From NCBI GenBank assembly GCA_040766985.1, contig JAXGPL010000002.1, positions 62,001 to 126,000 of the forward strand: a stretch of DNA of 64,000 nt, in the 5' to 3' direction. Of the stretch, positions 34,159 to 43,463 are shown piece after piece. The translations under genes were made by a program, and so were the position numbers. Below the pieces are notes generated by a model. The model was not told the DNA's origin and did not search any database. It was given only the letters and a program-made list of their open reading frames with translations. Positions within the stretch are counted from its first letter, which is position 1, and every line of letters starts with the position of its first letter. This stretch comes from JAXGPL01 sp040766985. Lineage in GTDB: Bacteria > Bacillota > Sulfobacillia > JAUYEG01.

Positions 34159-37100
34159 GTGTCCGGGCCGGTGCCGGCCGCCGCCAACCCGCAACGGGAG
34201 AGATCAGCCACGCGCCTGACCAAGCTGGAGATACAAGGCTTCAAGTCCTTTGCCGACCGTGTCGCGTTCGAATTCGGGTGCGGCATCACCGCCCTTGTCG
34301 GCCCCAACGGCAGCGGCAAGAGCAACGTGGTCGACGCCTTGCGATGGGCATTCGGCGAGCAAAACCCGCGCCTTTTGCGCGGGACGCGCTGGGAGGACGG
34401 TGTGTTCGCCGGCAGCAGTACGCGGCGGCCGCTGGGTATGGCCGAGGTTTCCGTGACGCTTGACAATTCCGAGGGCGCCCTCCCGGTGCCGTACCGCGAA
34501 GTGGAGCTATCCCGCCGCCTGATGCGCTCGGGCGATGCCGAGTACGCTATCAACCGCGTTCCCTGCAGGCTGAAGGAGATCCTGGACCTTCTCTCCGGCA
34601 CCGGTGCCGGCGGCGCTGCATATGCCTACATGCCGCAGGCAGCGGTGGATGAAATCCTCAAGTCGCGACCGGAGGACCGGCGCGAGGTCCTGGAGGAAGC
34701 CGCCGGCCTTGCCCGTTACCGGGTTCGGCGGCAGGAGGCGCAGCGCAGGCTCGCCGAGGTCGATGCCGCGCGCCAGCGTGTGCAGGACCTCATCGCGGAG
34801 CTCGACGCCCAGTTGGCCCCTCTGCGGAGGGAGGCCGAAACCGCCGCGCGTTTTGTAAGCCTCCGCACGGAGCGCGAGGATATCGCCGCGAGGCTCTGGG
34901 CCGACTCGATGTCCCGCCTCGAGCGGCGCATCCGTGGCGCGGCCGCCAAGCACGACGAGTATTCGCGCCGGCGTGACGATATCGCAAAGACCTTCCGTGG
35001 GTTGGAGGAGGAGGTTTCGGCGCTCGAGGGTGCGCTGGGCAGAGCCCGCCGGTTGCGGGGCGATGCCGAGGGCAGGGTCAAAGCGCTGCTTGCCGAGGAG
35101 AACCGGCGGCGAGCCGCGGCCGCGGTCCTCAAGGAGCGATTGACCAGCCGCCGCAACGAGTTGGCTGCCGCCGCGCTGCGGCTCGAGGCCGTGCGCGCGC
35201 GGCAGGCGGATCTGCGCGGCGAACTCGGGGGTTGTGCCGCGGAGCCTGGGGCCGGCCGGGCCGGGGGCGGTTCGCCTGTTTCGGCCGCAGCAGCGCCGGA
35301 CGCTATCGCCCATCTTGCCGGGCTTGAGCGCCAAGTCAAAGAGGCCGAAGCGGCATTGTCCGCCGCCCTGGAAGCGCAGGGCTCACTGCGCCGGCGCGAG
35401 GCCTCATTACGAGACCGATCGGGGGCTGCGCAGAACAACCTGACCCTGTCGAGAGAGCGCGCCGCCTCAGGGCGACGCCAACTGGTTTCGCGATCAGGAC
35501 GGCTTGCTGCGGCGCGCCGGGAGCTTGAGGTGTGCCGAGAGGCTTTGAAGAGGTCGCACGCCGATCGCGCCGCTGCGGCAGCCGGGGCTGTCGCAGCCTC
35601 CGAGGCGCTGGAAAGCGCGCGCGCGGAGCTCGCCGCGCTCGACGAGCAATTACGCGAGGCCCGCGACCGGCTTGCCGGGCAGCAGAGCTTGGTCGCGCGG
35701 CTGGAGGGCGAGCTGTTGGTCTCCGAGGAGAGCCTCGTCGCCATCGATGCCGCGCAAGGAAGGCTCCCACTGGCAGCCGCCGCACGAGAGGTGGCTGAAG
35801 TAGCCGCCAGCCGGTCCTTGAGCCGGATCGCCAGACCCCTTGCCGACCTGATGTCGGTCGAGGCGGGCCTTGAGAAGGCAGTGGCCGCGGCGCTTGGGCT
35901 GGCGCAACACGCGCTGCTGGTCGACGACTGGGACGCGGTCCGGGCGATCTTCCGGCTGCAGGCCGGTGGAGACCTGCAGGGGCTGGGTGTGCTGGCCCCG
36001 GCGGGGATAGCCCGGCCATGCGGCATCGGGGCTCTTCCGCACGGGGTTCGGCCTCTGCGGCCGTTGGCGGCCACACGCGATCCGGAGCTCTTGCCCGACG
36101 CCCTGCTCGACGACCTGTTAGGGGGGTACGCGCTCGTATCCGGCCTCGACGAGGCCATTGCCCTGACCGGTGAACACGCGGAGTTGCGCGGGGCTGTGAC
36201 GCTCGACGGGTTGGCGGTCCTCGCGGGCGGCGTGGTCGTGACTGCCGAGGGCCAGTGCACGGAAGACAACCTCATTCTGCTCAACCGCGATCGCGCGCGC
36301 CTGGCGGAGAGAGCGGCTTCTGCGCGGGAGCAACTCACCGCCGCCCGCCGGGAGGTAGCCGACCTCCAACAGCGCACGTCCGATCTTCATAGCCAGGTCA
36401 GGGAGCTTGCGGCGGCGGTCCGTGCCGCGGAGAAGGACGTGGACGCCGCGTCCAGGCGTACCGCCGAGCTTGCCGCCGGTGAAGGCCGGACGGCTGCCCG
36501 GGCCGAGGCCCTGGAGCGCGAGATCGCTTCGTTGGCCGACGAAGTTGCCTCTCTCAACGGCTCCCTTGCGTCCGCCGAACAAGACGCGGCTGAAGCAGAA
36601 CGGCAGCAGCGGGACGCATCCGCAGAGCACGGTGGGGTGGCGGCGCAGCTCAAGCAAGCCGAAGACACGGTCAGCGCGGCCGCCGGCGTGGCGCAATCAC
36701 TGCGCCTTCAACTCACCAGGATGCAGGAGGCAGCCAAGGCGGAGGTCGAGCGTCGTTCGCGGCTGGAGGCTGAACTCAAGCGCCTTGCCGCCGAGGCCGC
36801 CGAGGCCCTGGAGGCCGAACAGCAGGCCTCCGGCGAGGCCCTGGTTCTCGAACGCGAGTGCGCGTCGGCCGAAGGCGCGGTTGCCCGCTGCCGCGATGAG
36901 CGCCAGGCGGCAGAGGCCGACGTCCGCCAGTTGCAGGCCCAGCTTCAGGCCCAGGAGTTGACCGTCCGCAATTACCGTTCCGAGGCGGACAAGCTTGCCG
37001 CGGCGCGGGCCGACGTCGACCGCCGGCTGCACCGGCTCGAGCTCACCCAGGAGCGGATGGCCGGTGAATCGCGTAGCCTCCAGGTGGAGAAGAAGGCCCT

Positions 37101-37815
37101 TCCGCCCCGGCACGCGGCAATCGAGCCCCGCCCCGACCCCGAAGCCGCGTCGCTGCGGGCCCGCAGCGAAGAGATCGAGAGCCAACTGCTTGCGATGGGT
37201 TCGGTCGACCTCAGCGCTGCAGAGCAGTGCCGGCGACTTTCCGAACGGTATGCCTTTCTCACGGCGCAAGAGCGCGACCTGGCAGCGTCGGAGGGATCCC
37301 TTCAGGCCTCTGCCCTGGAGATCGAGCGGGAAATCGAGTCGAGGTTGATGCGCAGTTTCGAGGAAACCCGGCGGCGTTTCGGCGAGGTCTTCGCAGGCCT
37401 GTTCGGTGGAGGAAGGGCCGACCTCGAGCTGACCGATCCCGAGCATCCGCTTACTTCGGGTGTCGAGGTGATGGCACAACCACCAGGCAAGCGCATGACG
37501 AGCCTTGCGCTTCTTTCGGGCGGCGAGCGCGCCCTGACAGCGATTGCGCTGCTGTTCGCCTTGCTGGGGCGCAGCAGGACCGGCTTCTGCGTGCTCGATG
37601 AGGTCGACGCGTATCTGGATGAGCCCAACTGCCTGCGGTTCCGGCGCTACCTTCGGAGCCTTTCCGGCGATCGGCAATTCCTGGTGGTTACACACAATAA
37701 GTCCACGATGGAGGCAGCCGATGTGCTGTACGGGTTGACCATGGAAGAGGACGGCGTATCGCGGGCGGTTTCCGTCCGCCTCGATGATCCCGCCGCCGAC
37801 GGGAGGGCCGGTTAG
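34159..37815 (+). CDS. smc: Chromosome segregation protein SMC
   Basis: 1218 residues. Head domain N-half: LEIQGFKSFADRVAF and Walker A GPNGSGKS (about 48-55). Two long Ala/Arg/Glu-rich coiled coils flank a hinge at roughly 555-660. C-half: signature LLSGGERALTAIALLFAL (about 1116-1133), Walker B FCVLDEVDAYLDEPN and the H/D-loop VVTHNKSTMEAADVLYG. SMC with ScpAB loops and compacts chromosomes. The conserved IGQG segment before VDEIL is replaced by YMPQAAVDEIL. The start is uncertain: GTG 34159 is nearly leaderless, and the family core begins near residue 20. The large opposite-strand frames are shadows. Confidence 0.95.
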   Translation: MSGPVPAAANPQRERSATRLTKLEIQGFKSFADRVAFEFGCGITALVGPNGSGKSNVVDALRWAFGEQNPRLLRGTRWEDGVFAGSSTRRPLGMAEVSVTLDNSEGALPVPYREVELSRRLMRSGDAEYAINRVPCRLKEILDLLSGTGAGGAAYAYMPQAAVDEILKSRPEDRREVLEEAAGLARYRVRRQEAQRRLAEVDAARQRVQDLIAELDAQLAPLRREAETAARFVSLRTEREDIAARLWADSMSRLERRIRGAAAKHDEYSRRRDDIAKTFRGLEEEVSALEGALGRARRLRGDAEGRVKALLAEENRRRAAAAVLKERLTSRRNELAAAALRLEAVRARQADLRGELGGCAAEPGAGRAGGGSPVSAAAAPDAIAHLAGLERQVKEAEAALSAALEAQGSLRRREASLRDRSGAAQNNLTLSRERAASGRRQLVSRSGRLAAARRELEVCREALKRSHADRAAAAAGAVAASEALESARAELAALDEQLREARDRLAGQQSLVARLEGELLVSEESLVAIDAAQGRLPLAAAAREVAEVAASRSLSRIARPLADLMSVEAGLEKAVAAALGLAQHALLVDDWDAVRAIFRLQAGGDLQGLGVLAPAGIARPCGIGALPHGVRPLRPLAATRDPELLPDALLDDLLGGYALVSGLDEAIALTGEHAELRGAVTLDGLAVLAGGVVVTAEGQCTEDNLILLNRDRARLAERAASAREQLTAARREVADLQQRTSDLHSQVRELAAAVRAAEKDVDAASRRTAELAAGEGRTAARAEALEREIASLADEVASLNGSLASAEQDAAEAERQQRDASAEHGGVAAQLKQAEDTVSAAAGVAQSLRLQLTRMQEAAKAEVERRSRLEAELKRLAAEAAEALEAEQQASGEALVLERECASAEGAVARCRDERQAAEADVRQLQAQLQAQELTVRNYRSEADKLAAARADVDRRLHRLELTQERMAGESRSLQVEKKALPPRHAAIEPRPDPEAASLRARSEEIESQLLAMGSVDLSAAEQCRRLSERYAFLTAQERDLAASEGSLQASALEIEREIESRLMRSFEETRRRFGEVFAGLFGGGRADLELTDPEHPLTSGVEVMAQPPGKRMTSLALLSGGERALTAIALLFALLGRSRTGFCVLDEVDAYLDEPNCLRFRRYLRSLSGDRQFLVVTHNKSTMEAADVLYGLTMEEDGVSRAVSVRLDDPAADGRAG

Positions 37816-38741
37816 TGTCGGTCAAGTCGCTGTTTTCGGGTATGGAACGCGCCCGCAGGGGCCTTCTCGGCAGGCTTGCGGACATGGTCGCCGGACGCAG
37901 GCCGGTCACGGACGCGATGTGGGATTCGCTCGAGGAAGCTCTGATCGAATCGGACATGGGGGTGGACCTTGTCCTATCGGTTCTGGAGGACCTCAGGGGC
38001 AGCCTCGGCCGGCGGGCGGACACCACCGAGTTGTTTTCCGGATTGGCCGAGCGACTTTCAGCCCTGCTAGGCGACACCGTTCCGCTCCTACCTCCCGGCC
38101 GCCCGGGAAGTCCTCTGGTCATCGCCATGGTCGGAGTCAACGGTACCGGAAAGACCACCACCATCGGCAAGCTCGCGCACCGGTACATTAACGCCGGCGC
38201 CAAGGTCATCCTTGGGGCAGGGGACACGTTCCGGGCAGCCGCGATTGAGCAACTTGAGGTCTGGGCAAAGCGGGCCGGCGCAGCATTCGTCGCACACCAG
38301 CCGGGCGCGGACCCCGCCGCCGTCGCGTTCGACACAATTCAGGCCGCTCAGTCCCGGGGCCACGAAGTCGTGATCCTCGACACGGCCGGGCGCCTGCACA
38401 CGCGCAAGAACCTGATGGAGGAGTTGCGCAAGACGGTCCGGGTTGCAGGCCGCGCCCAGGACGGGGCTCCGCACGAAACGCTGCTCGTCATCGATGCGAC
38501 GATGGGTTCGAACACATTTGCCCAGGCCAAGGTGTTCGGCGAGGCGACGCCCCTGACCGGAGTGATCCTGACCAAGATCGACAGCACGGCGAGGGGCGGG
38601 ACGGTCTTCCGGATCCGGCGCGAGCTCGGCGTACCGGTCAAACTGTTGGGAACAGGCGAAGGGCTTGGCGACCTGGTCGACTTCGAGCCGCACGTCTTTG
38701 TCCAGGCGCTGCTCGCACCGCGATGGAAGGGGGAGGGGTAG
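37815..38741 (+). CDS. ftsY: Signal recognition particle receptor FtsY
   Basis: 308 residues. A short N-terminal helical region leads to the SRP-type NG GTPase: GVNGTGKTTTIGKLA (P-loop, about 112-126), GAGDTFRAAAIEQL, LDTAGRLHTRKNLMEEL and ILTKIDSTARGG. Docks the ribosome-Ffh complex at the membrane. The acidic A domain found in enterobacteria is absent, as usual in Bacillota. GTG start overlaps the smc stop by one base. Confidence 0.96.
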   Translation: MSVKSLFSGMERARRGLLGRLADMVAGRRPVTDAMWDSLEEALIESDMGVDLVLSVLEDLRGSLGRRADTTELFSGLAERLSALLGDTVPLLPPGRPGSPLVIAMVGVNGTGKTTTIGKLAHRYINAGAKVILGAGDTFRAAAIEQLEVWAKRAGAAFVAHQPGADPAAVAFDTIQAAQSRGHEVVILDTAGRLHTRKNLMEELRKTVRVAGRAQDGAPHETLLVIDATMGSNTFAQAKVFGEATPLTGVILTKIDSTARGGTVFRIRRELGVPVKLLGTGEGLGDLVDFEPHVFVQALLAPRWKGEG

Positions 38742-38745
38742 AACA

Positions 38746-40080
38746 ATGAGCACCCTTTTCAGCTCGCTCGGCGAACGCCTAGGTGAGGTCTTCAAGCGCT
38801 TACGCGGCAAGGGCAAGCTCAGCGCGGTGGATGTGCAGGCGGCGATGCGGGAGGTCAGGTTGGCCCTGCTCGAAGCGGATGTTAACTACCGGGTCGCGCG
38901 TGATTTCGTCGAGCGCATCACCGAGCGCGCTGTTGGACAGGAAGTGCTGGAGAGCTTGACGCCGGCCCAGCAAGTGGTGAGAATCGTTCACGAGGAACTG
39001 ACCGCGCTGCTCGGGGGCACACGCGCGCGGCTGGCTGTTGCGCCGAAGCCGCCAACCGTAGTAATGATGGTTGGTCTGCAGGGTTCAGGCAAGACCACGG
39101 CGTGCGGCAAGCTTGCGATGTTGCTTAAGCGCGAGGGCAGGAGCCCGATGCTCGGCGGACTCGATACGCAGCGGCCGGCCGGCGGCCTGCAGTTGCAGCG
39201 GCTGGCGCAGAGCGTCGGCGTGCCGTCGTTTGTGGCCGAGGCGGGGTCGGACCCGCTGGTTTCCGTGTCGCCCCTGCTCAACGAGTGCAACCGCAAGGGC
39301 TGCGACTACCTTGTGGTCGACACAGCGGGTCGGCTGCATGTCGACGAAGAATTGATGCACCAACTGGCCGACCTTCGTAGGCTTGGCAAGCCCCATGAGG
39401 TCCTCCTGGTCGTGGACGCCATGACCGGGCAGGACGCAGTCAAGGTGGCCGAGTCGTTTTCGCAGGCCGTGGGCATCGACGGCGTCGTGCTGACCAAGCT
39501 CGACGGCGATACGCGCGGCGGAGCGGCGCTGTCGGTCAAGGCCGTGACGGGCAAGCCGATCAAGTTCGCGGGCGTGGGTGAGAAGCTCGAGGCCCTTGAG
39601 GCGTTTCATCCGGAACGAATGGCGTCGCGGATCCTGGGCATGGGCGATGTCCTCACACTGATTGAGAAGGCGGAGCAGAACCTGGACGCGGCAAAGGCCG
39701 CCGAGATGGAACGCAAACTCCGGCAGGCTGAGTTCACCCTGGACGACTTCCTGGATCAGCTCAAGCAGGTCCGCAAGATGGGTGGGCTGGAGCAATTGCT
39801 GAGCATGGTCCCGGGCATGCAGCGCCGGAACACGCCGGTGCAGGTAGATGAGCGCGAACTTGCGCATACCGAGGCGATCATCAATTCGATGACGCCCGAA
39901 GAGCGACGCAATCCGTCCGTCATCGACGGGAGCCGCCGGCGGCGTATCGCCGGCGGGAGTGGGACCAGCGTGCAGGCTGTCAACCGGTTGCTGCGCAGCT
40001 ACGACGATGCGCGGCGGCTGATAAGGCAGATGGCGGGACGCGCCGACGGCGGCCGCACGGGCCGGCGCCGCCCGTTCTAG
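38746..40080 (+). CDS. ffh: Signal recognition particle protein Ffh
   Basis: 444 residues. NG domain: GLQGSGKTTACGKLA, GGLDTQRPAGGLQLQRLA, DTAGRLHVDEELM, LTKLDGDTRGGAAL. The Met-rich M domain (from about 325, including EEQ-like LLSMVPGM and INSMTPEER) binds 4.5S RNA and signal peptides. ATG 38746 with GGAGGGG upstream, 4 bases after ftsY. The DNA-binding-like ylxM gene that often precedes ffh is absent. Confidence 0.96.
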   Translation: MSTLFSSLGERLGEVFKRLRGKGKLSAVDVQAAMREVRLALLEADVNYRVARDFVERITERAVGQEVLESLTPAQQVVRIVHEELTALLGGTRARLAVAPKPPTVVMMVGLQGSGKTTACGKLAMLLKREGRSPMLGGLDTQRPAGGLQLQRLAQSVGVPSFVAEAGSDPLVSVSPLLNECNRKGCDYLVVDTAGRLHVDEELMHQLADLRRLGKPHEVLLVVDAMTGQDAVKVAESFSQAVGIDGVVLTKLDGDTRGGAALSVKAVTGKPIKFAGVGEKLEALEAFHPERMASRILGMGDVLTLIEKAEQNLDAAKAAEMERKLRQAEFTLDDFLDQLKQVRKMGGLEQLLSMVPGMQRRNTPVQVDERELAHTEAIINSMTPEERRNPSVIDGSRRRRIAGGSGTSVQAVNRLLRSYDDARRLIRQMAGRADGGRTGRRRPF

Positions 40081-40135
40081 GGATACGGACCAAGCAGGGC
40101 CGGGGATGCCCCGGCAGAGAGGGTGACGAGTCAAG

Positions 40136-40378
40136 GTGAGCACTAAGATCCGTCTAAAACGCATGGGTGGGAAGAAAAAGCCCTACTATCGTGTAGTTGT
40201 CGCCGATTCGCGGCAGCCGCGCGGCGGGCGCGTCATCGAAGAGATCGGCACATACGATCCGGGCCGGGAGCCTTCGGCCTTCACGGTCGACGTCGACCGG
40301 GTCAAGGTCTGGCTGGAACACGGCGCTCAGCCCACCGATCGCGTGCGGATCCTTCTGAGCAAGGTCGGGGTCCTCTAG
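40136..40378 (+). CDS. rpsP: 30S ribosomal protein S16
   Basis: 80 residues: [34 protein letters not shown] and [15 protein letters not shown] are the S16 core. The GTG start at 40136 gives MSTKIRL. First of the rpsP-khpA-ylqD-rimM-trmD-rplS block. Confidence 0.97.
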   Translation: MSTKIRLKRMGGKKKPYYRVVVADSRQPRGGRVIEEIGTYDPGREPSAFTVDVDRVKVWLEHGAQPTDRVRILLSKVGVL

Positions 40379-40417
40379 GCAGAAGACGCCCACCGCGACA
40401 TGGAGGGCGATTCAAAG

Positions 40418-40651
40418 ATGAAGGAAGTGCTTTCGGCTCTTGTCCGCAGCATCGTCGACCAACCAGAAGCTGTGATGGTCGACGAGATCAGGGCGGACGA
40501 TGCTGTGCTGTACGAGATCCGGGTGGCGCCCGGCGACGTCGGCAGGGTCATCGGCCGCCAGGGCAAGGTCATCCGGGCGTTGAGGGTTGTCATGCGTTCA
40601 GTCGCCGCGCGCGAGTTCCACAAGGTGGATGTGGAGCTTGCCGGCGAGTGA
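40418..40651 (+). CDS. khpA: KH-domain RNA-binding protein KhpA (YlqC)
   Basis: 77 residues: MKEVLSALVRSIVDQPEAV at the start and the KH loop GRVIGRQGKVIRALRVVMRS. KhpA, with KhpB, binds RNA and affects cell elongation and division in some Bacillota. ATG 40418 is preferred over ATG 40400 because GGAGGG lies about 10 bases upstream and the family starts here. Confidence 0.94.
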   Translation: MKEVLSALVRSIVDQPEAVMVDEIRADDAVLYEIRVAPGDVGRVIGRQGKVIRALRVVMRSVAAREFHKVDVELAGE

Positions 40652-40708
40652 TCGCTGGTTTCCGGCCGGCGGCCGCCCGCCGATCGGCGCTAAGGATGGT
40701 GAGCGGCG

Positions 40709-41131
40709 ATGCCGCTTCGGATCAGACGGACGATAACGGTCAAGGCCATCGTGACTGAAGAGCTTAAGGCCAGGCTGGCCGCGGAGCTTCAGTCCGCCTT
40801 GGCTCAGGTCGAGGCCGAGTTGGCGCGTCTTGACGCGCTCGGGCGCGCGGCCGGGGCCTCCGGCAGAAAGACCCCGGGCGATACCGCGCAGGCTGCGGGA
40901 GCAGGGGCACCCAACGGGGAGCCTGCCGGAGCGGAGCGTGCGAAGCGGGCCGCCCAACGCGATCATCTCCTCGGGCGGATGCGTGAACTTGCCAAGCTCG
41001 AACTGGGTGCTGAGATCGTCCAGGGCACCCTTGAGGGGGAGGCCGACGTCAGGCTGGGCGACGAGTGGGCCCGGTTGTTTGCCGCCGAGGTAGTTCTCAA
41101 AGACGGCAGAGTGGTGGCCATCCGTGAGTGA
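40709..41131 (+). CDS. ylqD: YlqD family protein
   Basis: 140 residues. Starts MPLRIRRTITVKAIVTEELK, then a long helix (EELKARLAAELQSALAQVEA), a low-complexity Ala/Gly stretch (about 50-75) and a small C-terminal domain with IVQGTLEGEADVRLGDEW. Always found between khpA and rimM; function unknown. The middle insert is longer than in typical YlqD. Overlaps rimM by 8 bases. Confidence 0.85.
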   Translation: MPLRIRRTITVKAIVTEELKARLAAELQSALAQVEAELARLDALGRAAGASGRKTPGDTAQAAGAGAPNGEPAGAERAKRAAQRDHLLGRMRELAKLELGAEIVQGTLEGEADVRLGDEWARLFAAEVVLKDGRVVAIRE

Positions 41132-41663
41132 GGACGGCAGCCGCCCGGATTACCTCACCATCGGCACCGTCACGTCGCCCCACGGCGTGCAGGGCGCAGT
41201 CAGGGTCTTCCCGCACACCGACATGCCGGACCGGTTCCGCGCCCTGGCAGAGGTGTGGCTCGGCTCGGGAGGACGCCCGCAGCGCCAGTGCCGCGTCGAA
41301 AGCGCAACGACCGGGCGGAAGTTGGTGGTTCTCAAACTGGCAGGAGTGAACACGCGCGAACAGGCTGAAGCCTTACGCGGAACCGACCTCCTGGTCCCCG
41401 TCGAGCAGGCCTGGCCGCTTCCGGAAGGCGCTTACTACCACTTCGAGCTGGAAGGGATGGCGGTGTTTGACTGCGCAGGACGTCTCCGCGGCACGTTGAC
41501 CCGGGTGTACCCCGGTCCGGCCAATGATTTTTTCTGCGTATCCGAAGCCGGCTCCGGCCGTGAAACCCTGCTCGCCGCCGTGCGTTCCGTCGTCAAGGAA
41601 GTAGATCGAGAGCGCGGAAGGATGGTTGTCGAGTGGCCGGAGGAATACGGGCATGCGGATTGA
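41124..41663 (+). CDS. rimM: 16S rRNA processing protein RimM
   Basis: 179 residues. IGTVTSPHGVQGAVRVFPHTD (N-terminal barrel) and a C-terminal PRC barrel from YYHFELEGMAVF to the end. Assists 30S head assembly by binding S19. GTG 41124 overlaps ylqD and the end overlaps trmD by 11 bases. Confidence 0.95.
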   Translation: MSEDGSRPDYLTIGTVTSPHGVQGAVRVFPHTDMPDRFRALAEVWLGSGGRPQRQCRVESATTGRKLVVLKLAGVNTREQAEALRGTDLLVPVEQAWPLPEGAYYHFELEGMAVFDCAGRLRGTLTRVYPGPANDFFCVSEAGSGRETLLAAVRSVVKEVDRERGRMVVEWPEEYGHAD

Positions 41664-42474
41664 CATCGCGACGATCTTCCCGGCCATGTTCGCGGGCCCC
41701 CTCGGGACGAGCATCCTCGCGCGCGCGCAGGAAGCCGGGCTGCTCGACATCCGGATTCACGACCTCCGTGACCACACCTCGGACCGGCACCGCACCGTTG
41801 ACGACTATCCCTACGGAGGCGGAGCGGGAATGGTGATGCGGCCGGGCCCGTTCTTTAGCCTCTACGACAGCCTGGTCGGCGCGGACGGAGAGAGCGGGGA
41901 GGCGGGGAGCCGTGAAGCCGCGCCCGTCCGGCCTAGGCCAAGAGTCGTGCTGTTTTCACCTGCGGGGAAGGTCCTCAGCCAGCAAACCGTCCGGCGGTAC
42001 GCCGGCGAGCCGTGGCTTCTCCTGATTTGTGGCCACTACGAAGGGATCGACGACCGGGTTGCGGCCGGCCTCGGCGCCGAGGAAATCTCGCTCGGGGACT
42101 TCGTGCTGACCGGCGGAGAACTACCCGCGATGGTCCTGGTTGATGGAATCTCCCGGCTGTTGCCCGGAGTGCTTGGCACGGACGAATCGCTGGCCGAGGA
42201 GTCCTTCACCGCGGGGCTGCTGGAGTATCCCCAGTTCACCAGGCCTCCCGAGATCCGCGGCCTCACCGTGCCCGCTGTCCTGTTGTCCGGCGATCATCCG
42301 GCCGTGCACAGGTGGCGAAGGGAGCAGTCGTTGCTGCGTACAGCGCAGCGCAGGCCGGAACTCCTGGCGAGCGCCTGCCTGACCGAGGAAGAGCGCGCGA
42401 TGCTTGAGCGAGCCGGCCTTGGCGCGGGCGCCGACGCGGGCCCGGACGCGGGAGAGCCGGAGATAATTCGGTAG
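41653..42474 (+). CDS. trmD: tRNA (guanine-37 N1) methyltransferase TrmD
   Basis: 273 residues. MRIDIATIFPAMF, DDYPYGGGAGMVM, LICGHYEGIDDRV and SLGDFVLTGGELPAM (the trefoil-knot SAM site) are all present. Prevents +1 frameshifting by modifying G37. ATG 41653 with GGAGGAA upstream. An Ala/Gly/Asp-rich tail of about 15 residues is extra. Confidence 0.96.
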   Translation: MRIDIATIFPAMFAGPLGTSILARAQEAGLLDIRIHDLRDHTSDRHRTVDDYPYGGGAGMVMRPGPFFSLYDSLVGADGESGEAGSREAAPVRPRPRVVLFSPAGKVLSQQTVRRYAGEPWLLLICGHYEGIDDRVAAGLGAEEISLGDFVLTGGELPAMVLVDGISRLLPGVLGTDESLAEESFTAGLLEYPQFTRPPEIRGLTVPAVLLSGDHPAVHRWRREQSLLRTAQRRPELLASACLTEEERAMLERAGLGAGADAGPDAGEPEIIR

Positions 42475-42489
42475 CAGCTGATTCATTCG

Positions 42490-42519
42490 TTGTATTGCCA
42501 TTTTTCGCTGTGATATAAT
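42490..42519 (+). promoter_or_regulatory. Promoter of rplS
   Basis: TTGTAT (42490-42495), 18 bases, TATAAT (42514-42519) with TG at 42511-42512 (extended -10). Transcription would start about 20 bases before the rplS ATG. Confidence 0.65.
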
Positions 42520-42545
42520 CGCCATGTTTGAGAGGAGGGCCCAGG

Positions 42546-42889
42546 ATGGACCTGGTTCGCATGGTACAACAGCAACACCTGCGGCAAGATATCCCTGAGT
42601 TTCGGCCTGGGGACACCGTCCGCGTCCACGTTAAAGTTGTTGAAGGCGGACGTGAGCGTACTACAGGTATACGAGGGCACCGTGATCGACCGCAAGGTGG
42701 CAGTCTTGACGAGACCTTCACCGTCCGGCGGGTTTCGTTCGGCATCGGGGTTGAGCGGACGTTCCTCGTCCATTCACCCCGGCTGGCCAAGATCGAGGTC
42801 GCGCGGCGCGGCCGCGTGCGCAGGGCAAGCTATACTACCTGCGTGGTCTTAGGGGCAAGGCGGCGCGGATCCGGGAGCGCAGGGACTAG
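42546..42889 (+). pseudogene. rplS: 50S ribosomal protein L19, frame broken by apparent indels
   Basis: ATG 42546 with GAGGAGGG upstream gives [19 protein letters not shown] and [11 protein letters not shown]. The next segment [12 protein letters not shown] is in a second frame (about 42661-42697), [21 protein letters not shown] returns to the first, and the ending [17 protein letters not shown] is in a third, stopping at TAG 42889. About three single-base indels would restore a normal L19 of about 114 residues. L19 is at the subunit bridge and practically essential, which argues strongly for sequence error. In the literal first frame the ORF reads through into lepB. Confidence 0.9.
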
Positions 42890-42932
42890 TTCTTTGGGTC
42901 CCCGTGCGGTGGATCAAGGGGGCTCGAGTGAC

Positions 42933-43457
42933 ATGGCGGCGGCGACGACACGCAGGGCAGTCCGGGAAATCGTCGAGACTATCCTCATCGCCGTCGTTCT
43001 TGCTTTCGTGGTCCGGGGTTTTGTCGTCGAGACCTTCGTCGTGCTCGGCCCCTCGATGGAGCCCACCCTCCACGATCTCGAGCGCCTCTTCGTCAACAAG
43101 GTCGTGTACCGCGTCCATCCCCCGCACCGGGGCGACATCATTGTCTTCGCGTACCCGCGTGATCCCGACAGGGACTTCATCAAGCGCGTAATCGCCCTGC
43201 CTGGTGAAACCATCGAGATCCGGGACGGGCGGGTGTACGTGGACGGTGAGTTCATCGCCGAGACCTACATCGCATTTCCGGATAACCACGGGGAATACGG
43301 GGCCGTCCAAGTCCCGCCGGAGCATGTCTTCGTCATGGGCGACAACCGTCGCAACAGCGAGGACAGCAGGTACTTCGGCCCTGTCCCGTTTGAAAACATC
43401 AGGGGCAAGGCATTTCTGATCTATTGGCCGATCAACAGGTTCGGCCTTGCCCACTAG
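42933..43457 (+). CDS. lepB: Signal peptidase I
   Basis: 174 residues. One N-terminal membrane anchor ([19 protein letters not shown], about residues 13-31), the catalytic serine in GPSMEPTL (about 41) and the catalytic lysine in [26 protein letters not shown] is the conserved box E. Cleaves signal peptides outside the membrane. ATG 42933 is the family-like start, with GGGGG 11 bases upstream. Confidence 0.95.
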   Translation: MAAATTRRAVREIVETILIAVVLAFVVRGFVVETFVVLGPSMEPTLHDLERLFVNKVVYRVHPPHRGDIIVFAYPRDPDRDFIKRVIALPGETIEIRDGRVYVDGEFIAETYIAFPDNHGEYGAVQVPPEHVFVMGDNRRNSEDSRYFGPVPFENIRGKAFLIYWPINRFGLAH

Positions 43458-43463
43458 ACTGCC

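Noticed and set aside
34716..36377. 553-codon open frame on the minus strand opposite smc
   Set aside because: Ser/Ala/Arg-rich low-complexity product, a shadow of the coiled-coil codons of smc.
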